The notes beneath the pieces were generated by a model, which made no database searches, was not told the origin of the DNA, and was given only the letters and a program-made list of their open reading frames with translations. This document shows, in pieces, positions 5,093 to 5,463 of a DNA stretch of 5,463 nucleotides (within the stretch, counting starts at the first letter, position 1; each line of letters begins with the position of its first letter). A program made the position numbers and the translations under genes. Origin of the DNA: Globobulimina sp. (taxonomy: Eukaryota > Foraminifera > Rotaliida); assembly GCA_003354225.1 (NCBI GenBank), contig PIVH01000556.1, positions 1 through 5,463 on the forward strand. Direction: 5' to 3'.

Positions 5093-5463
5093 ATGGCATA
5101 TAATATGAACACAGATGAAGATGATAACAAAGCATTGTCAGATGACAGTACAAAAGCACAATACAATTATGATATGGATGAAGCACAAATTAATAAATTT
5201 ATTCAAGATGATATCTCAGACGATAATGATCAAGACATTGACCAAATTATGCAACAACATAACAACAATGATATAAATCATAACATATTTAGTTCCCTCG
5301 CAAAAATGTTCAAAAACAAAAACAAAAAAAGTAAAAAAAAAATCAAAAAATCAAATAACAATGATATAAATCAATATAATATCGCACCACCGATACATCA
5401 TAACAGCAACAACCACAATAACAACAATACACATATTCCCATGGATTTTAATGGATATTCAGA
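5093..5463 (+). CDS. Acidic, Asn-rich protein with a lysine-rich cluster (3' partial, open at right edge)
   Basis: The frame from ATG at 5093 (context ACCAATGG) runs for 123 complete codons without a stop and leaves through the right edge. The last in-frame stop upstream is TAA at 5039-5041. Residues 7-55 are rich in Asp, Glu and Gln (D-E-D-D-N-K, D-D-I-S-D-D-N-D). Residues 72-87 are a Lys cluster (F-K-N-K-N-K-K-S-K-K-K-I-K-K-S) that could act as a nuclear localisation signal or bind nucleic acid. Residues 88-115 are Asn/His-rich. N-N-N-D-I-N occurs twice (57-62 and 88-93), encoded by an identical 17-base stretch at 5264-5280 and 5357-5373. This composition is typical of disordered N-terminal regions in AT-rich protists. 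Any folded domain lies beyond the window, so function is unknown. Long A runs at about 5310-5350 make frame errors possible. Confidence 0.72.
   Translation, partial: MAYNMNTDEDDNKALSDDSTKAQYNYDMDEAQINKFIQDDISDDNDQDIDQIMQQHNNNDINHNIFSSLAKMFKNKNKKSKKKIKKSNNNDINQYNIAPPIHHNSNNHNNNNTHIPMDFNGYS

Noticed and set aside
1-5463. CRISPR array, bacterial operon or tRNA/rRNA genes
   Set aside because: No evenly spaced repeats with unique spacers, no ribosome-binding sites before starts, and no tRNA or rRNA signature sequence was found on either strand.

Overview
The window looks like nuclear DNA of an AT-rich, probably single-celled eukaryote. Reasons: long AT-rich spacers, no Shine-Dalgarno-spaced operons, a Pro/Thr-rich surface stalk typical of protist cell-surface proteins, an Asn/Asp/Lys-rich low-complexity protein, a candidate N-terminal lipid-anchor signal, and splice-acceptor-like tracts just before start codons. 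The lineage cannot be fixed from sequence alone. Both TAA and TGA end ORFs here, so the standard code fits. A large DNA virus is less likely given the roomy spacers, but is not excluded.

Layout. (1) 3-1313, plus: the 3' part of a surface protein, a Pro/Thr repeat stalk followed by a Cys-rich domain and a C-terminal hydrophobic tail. It is open at the left edge; its apparent GTG start is only an internal Val codon. (2) 1314-1552: AT-rich spacer between convergent genes. (3) 1553-1783, minus: a 76-residue hydrophilic protein beginning MGSCCK, a candidate lipid-anchored protein. (4) 1956-4055, minus: a 699-residue multi-pass membrane protein built from two diverged copies of one unit of about 330 residues (soluble domain, about five membrane spans, then an SPYI-x-W motif). 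(5) 4056-5092: a 1037-base spacer between divergent genes, mostly filled by a large imperfect inverted repeat (about 4170-5030) with a 176-base core and a one-sided tandem array of 21-base units. (6) 5093 to the right edge, plus: the N-terminal 123 residues of an acidic, Asn-rich protein with a lysine-rich cluster, open at the right edge.

Three of the four proteins could act at or in membranes: a surface stalk protein, a polytopic protein and a small lipid-anchored one. No shared pathway can be shown. The points most worth a second look are the inverted repeat between the divergent genes, the unrecognised internally duplicated membrane protein, and the splice-acceptor-like sequence immediately upstream of all three visible start codons. 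In the tandem pair 699-residue gene / 76-residue gene, the acceptor lies only about 30 bases beyond a poly(A) signal, which raises the possibility of trans-splicing.
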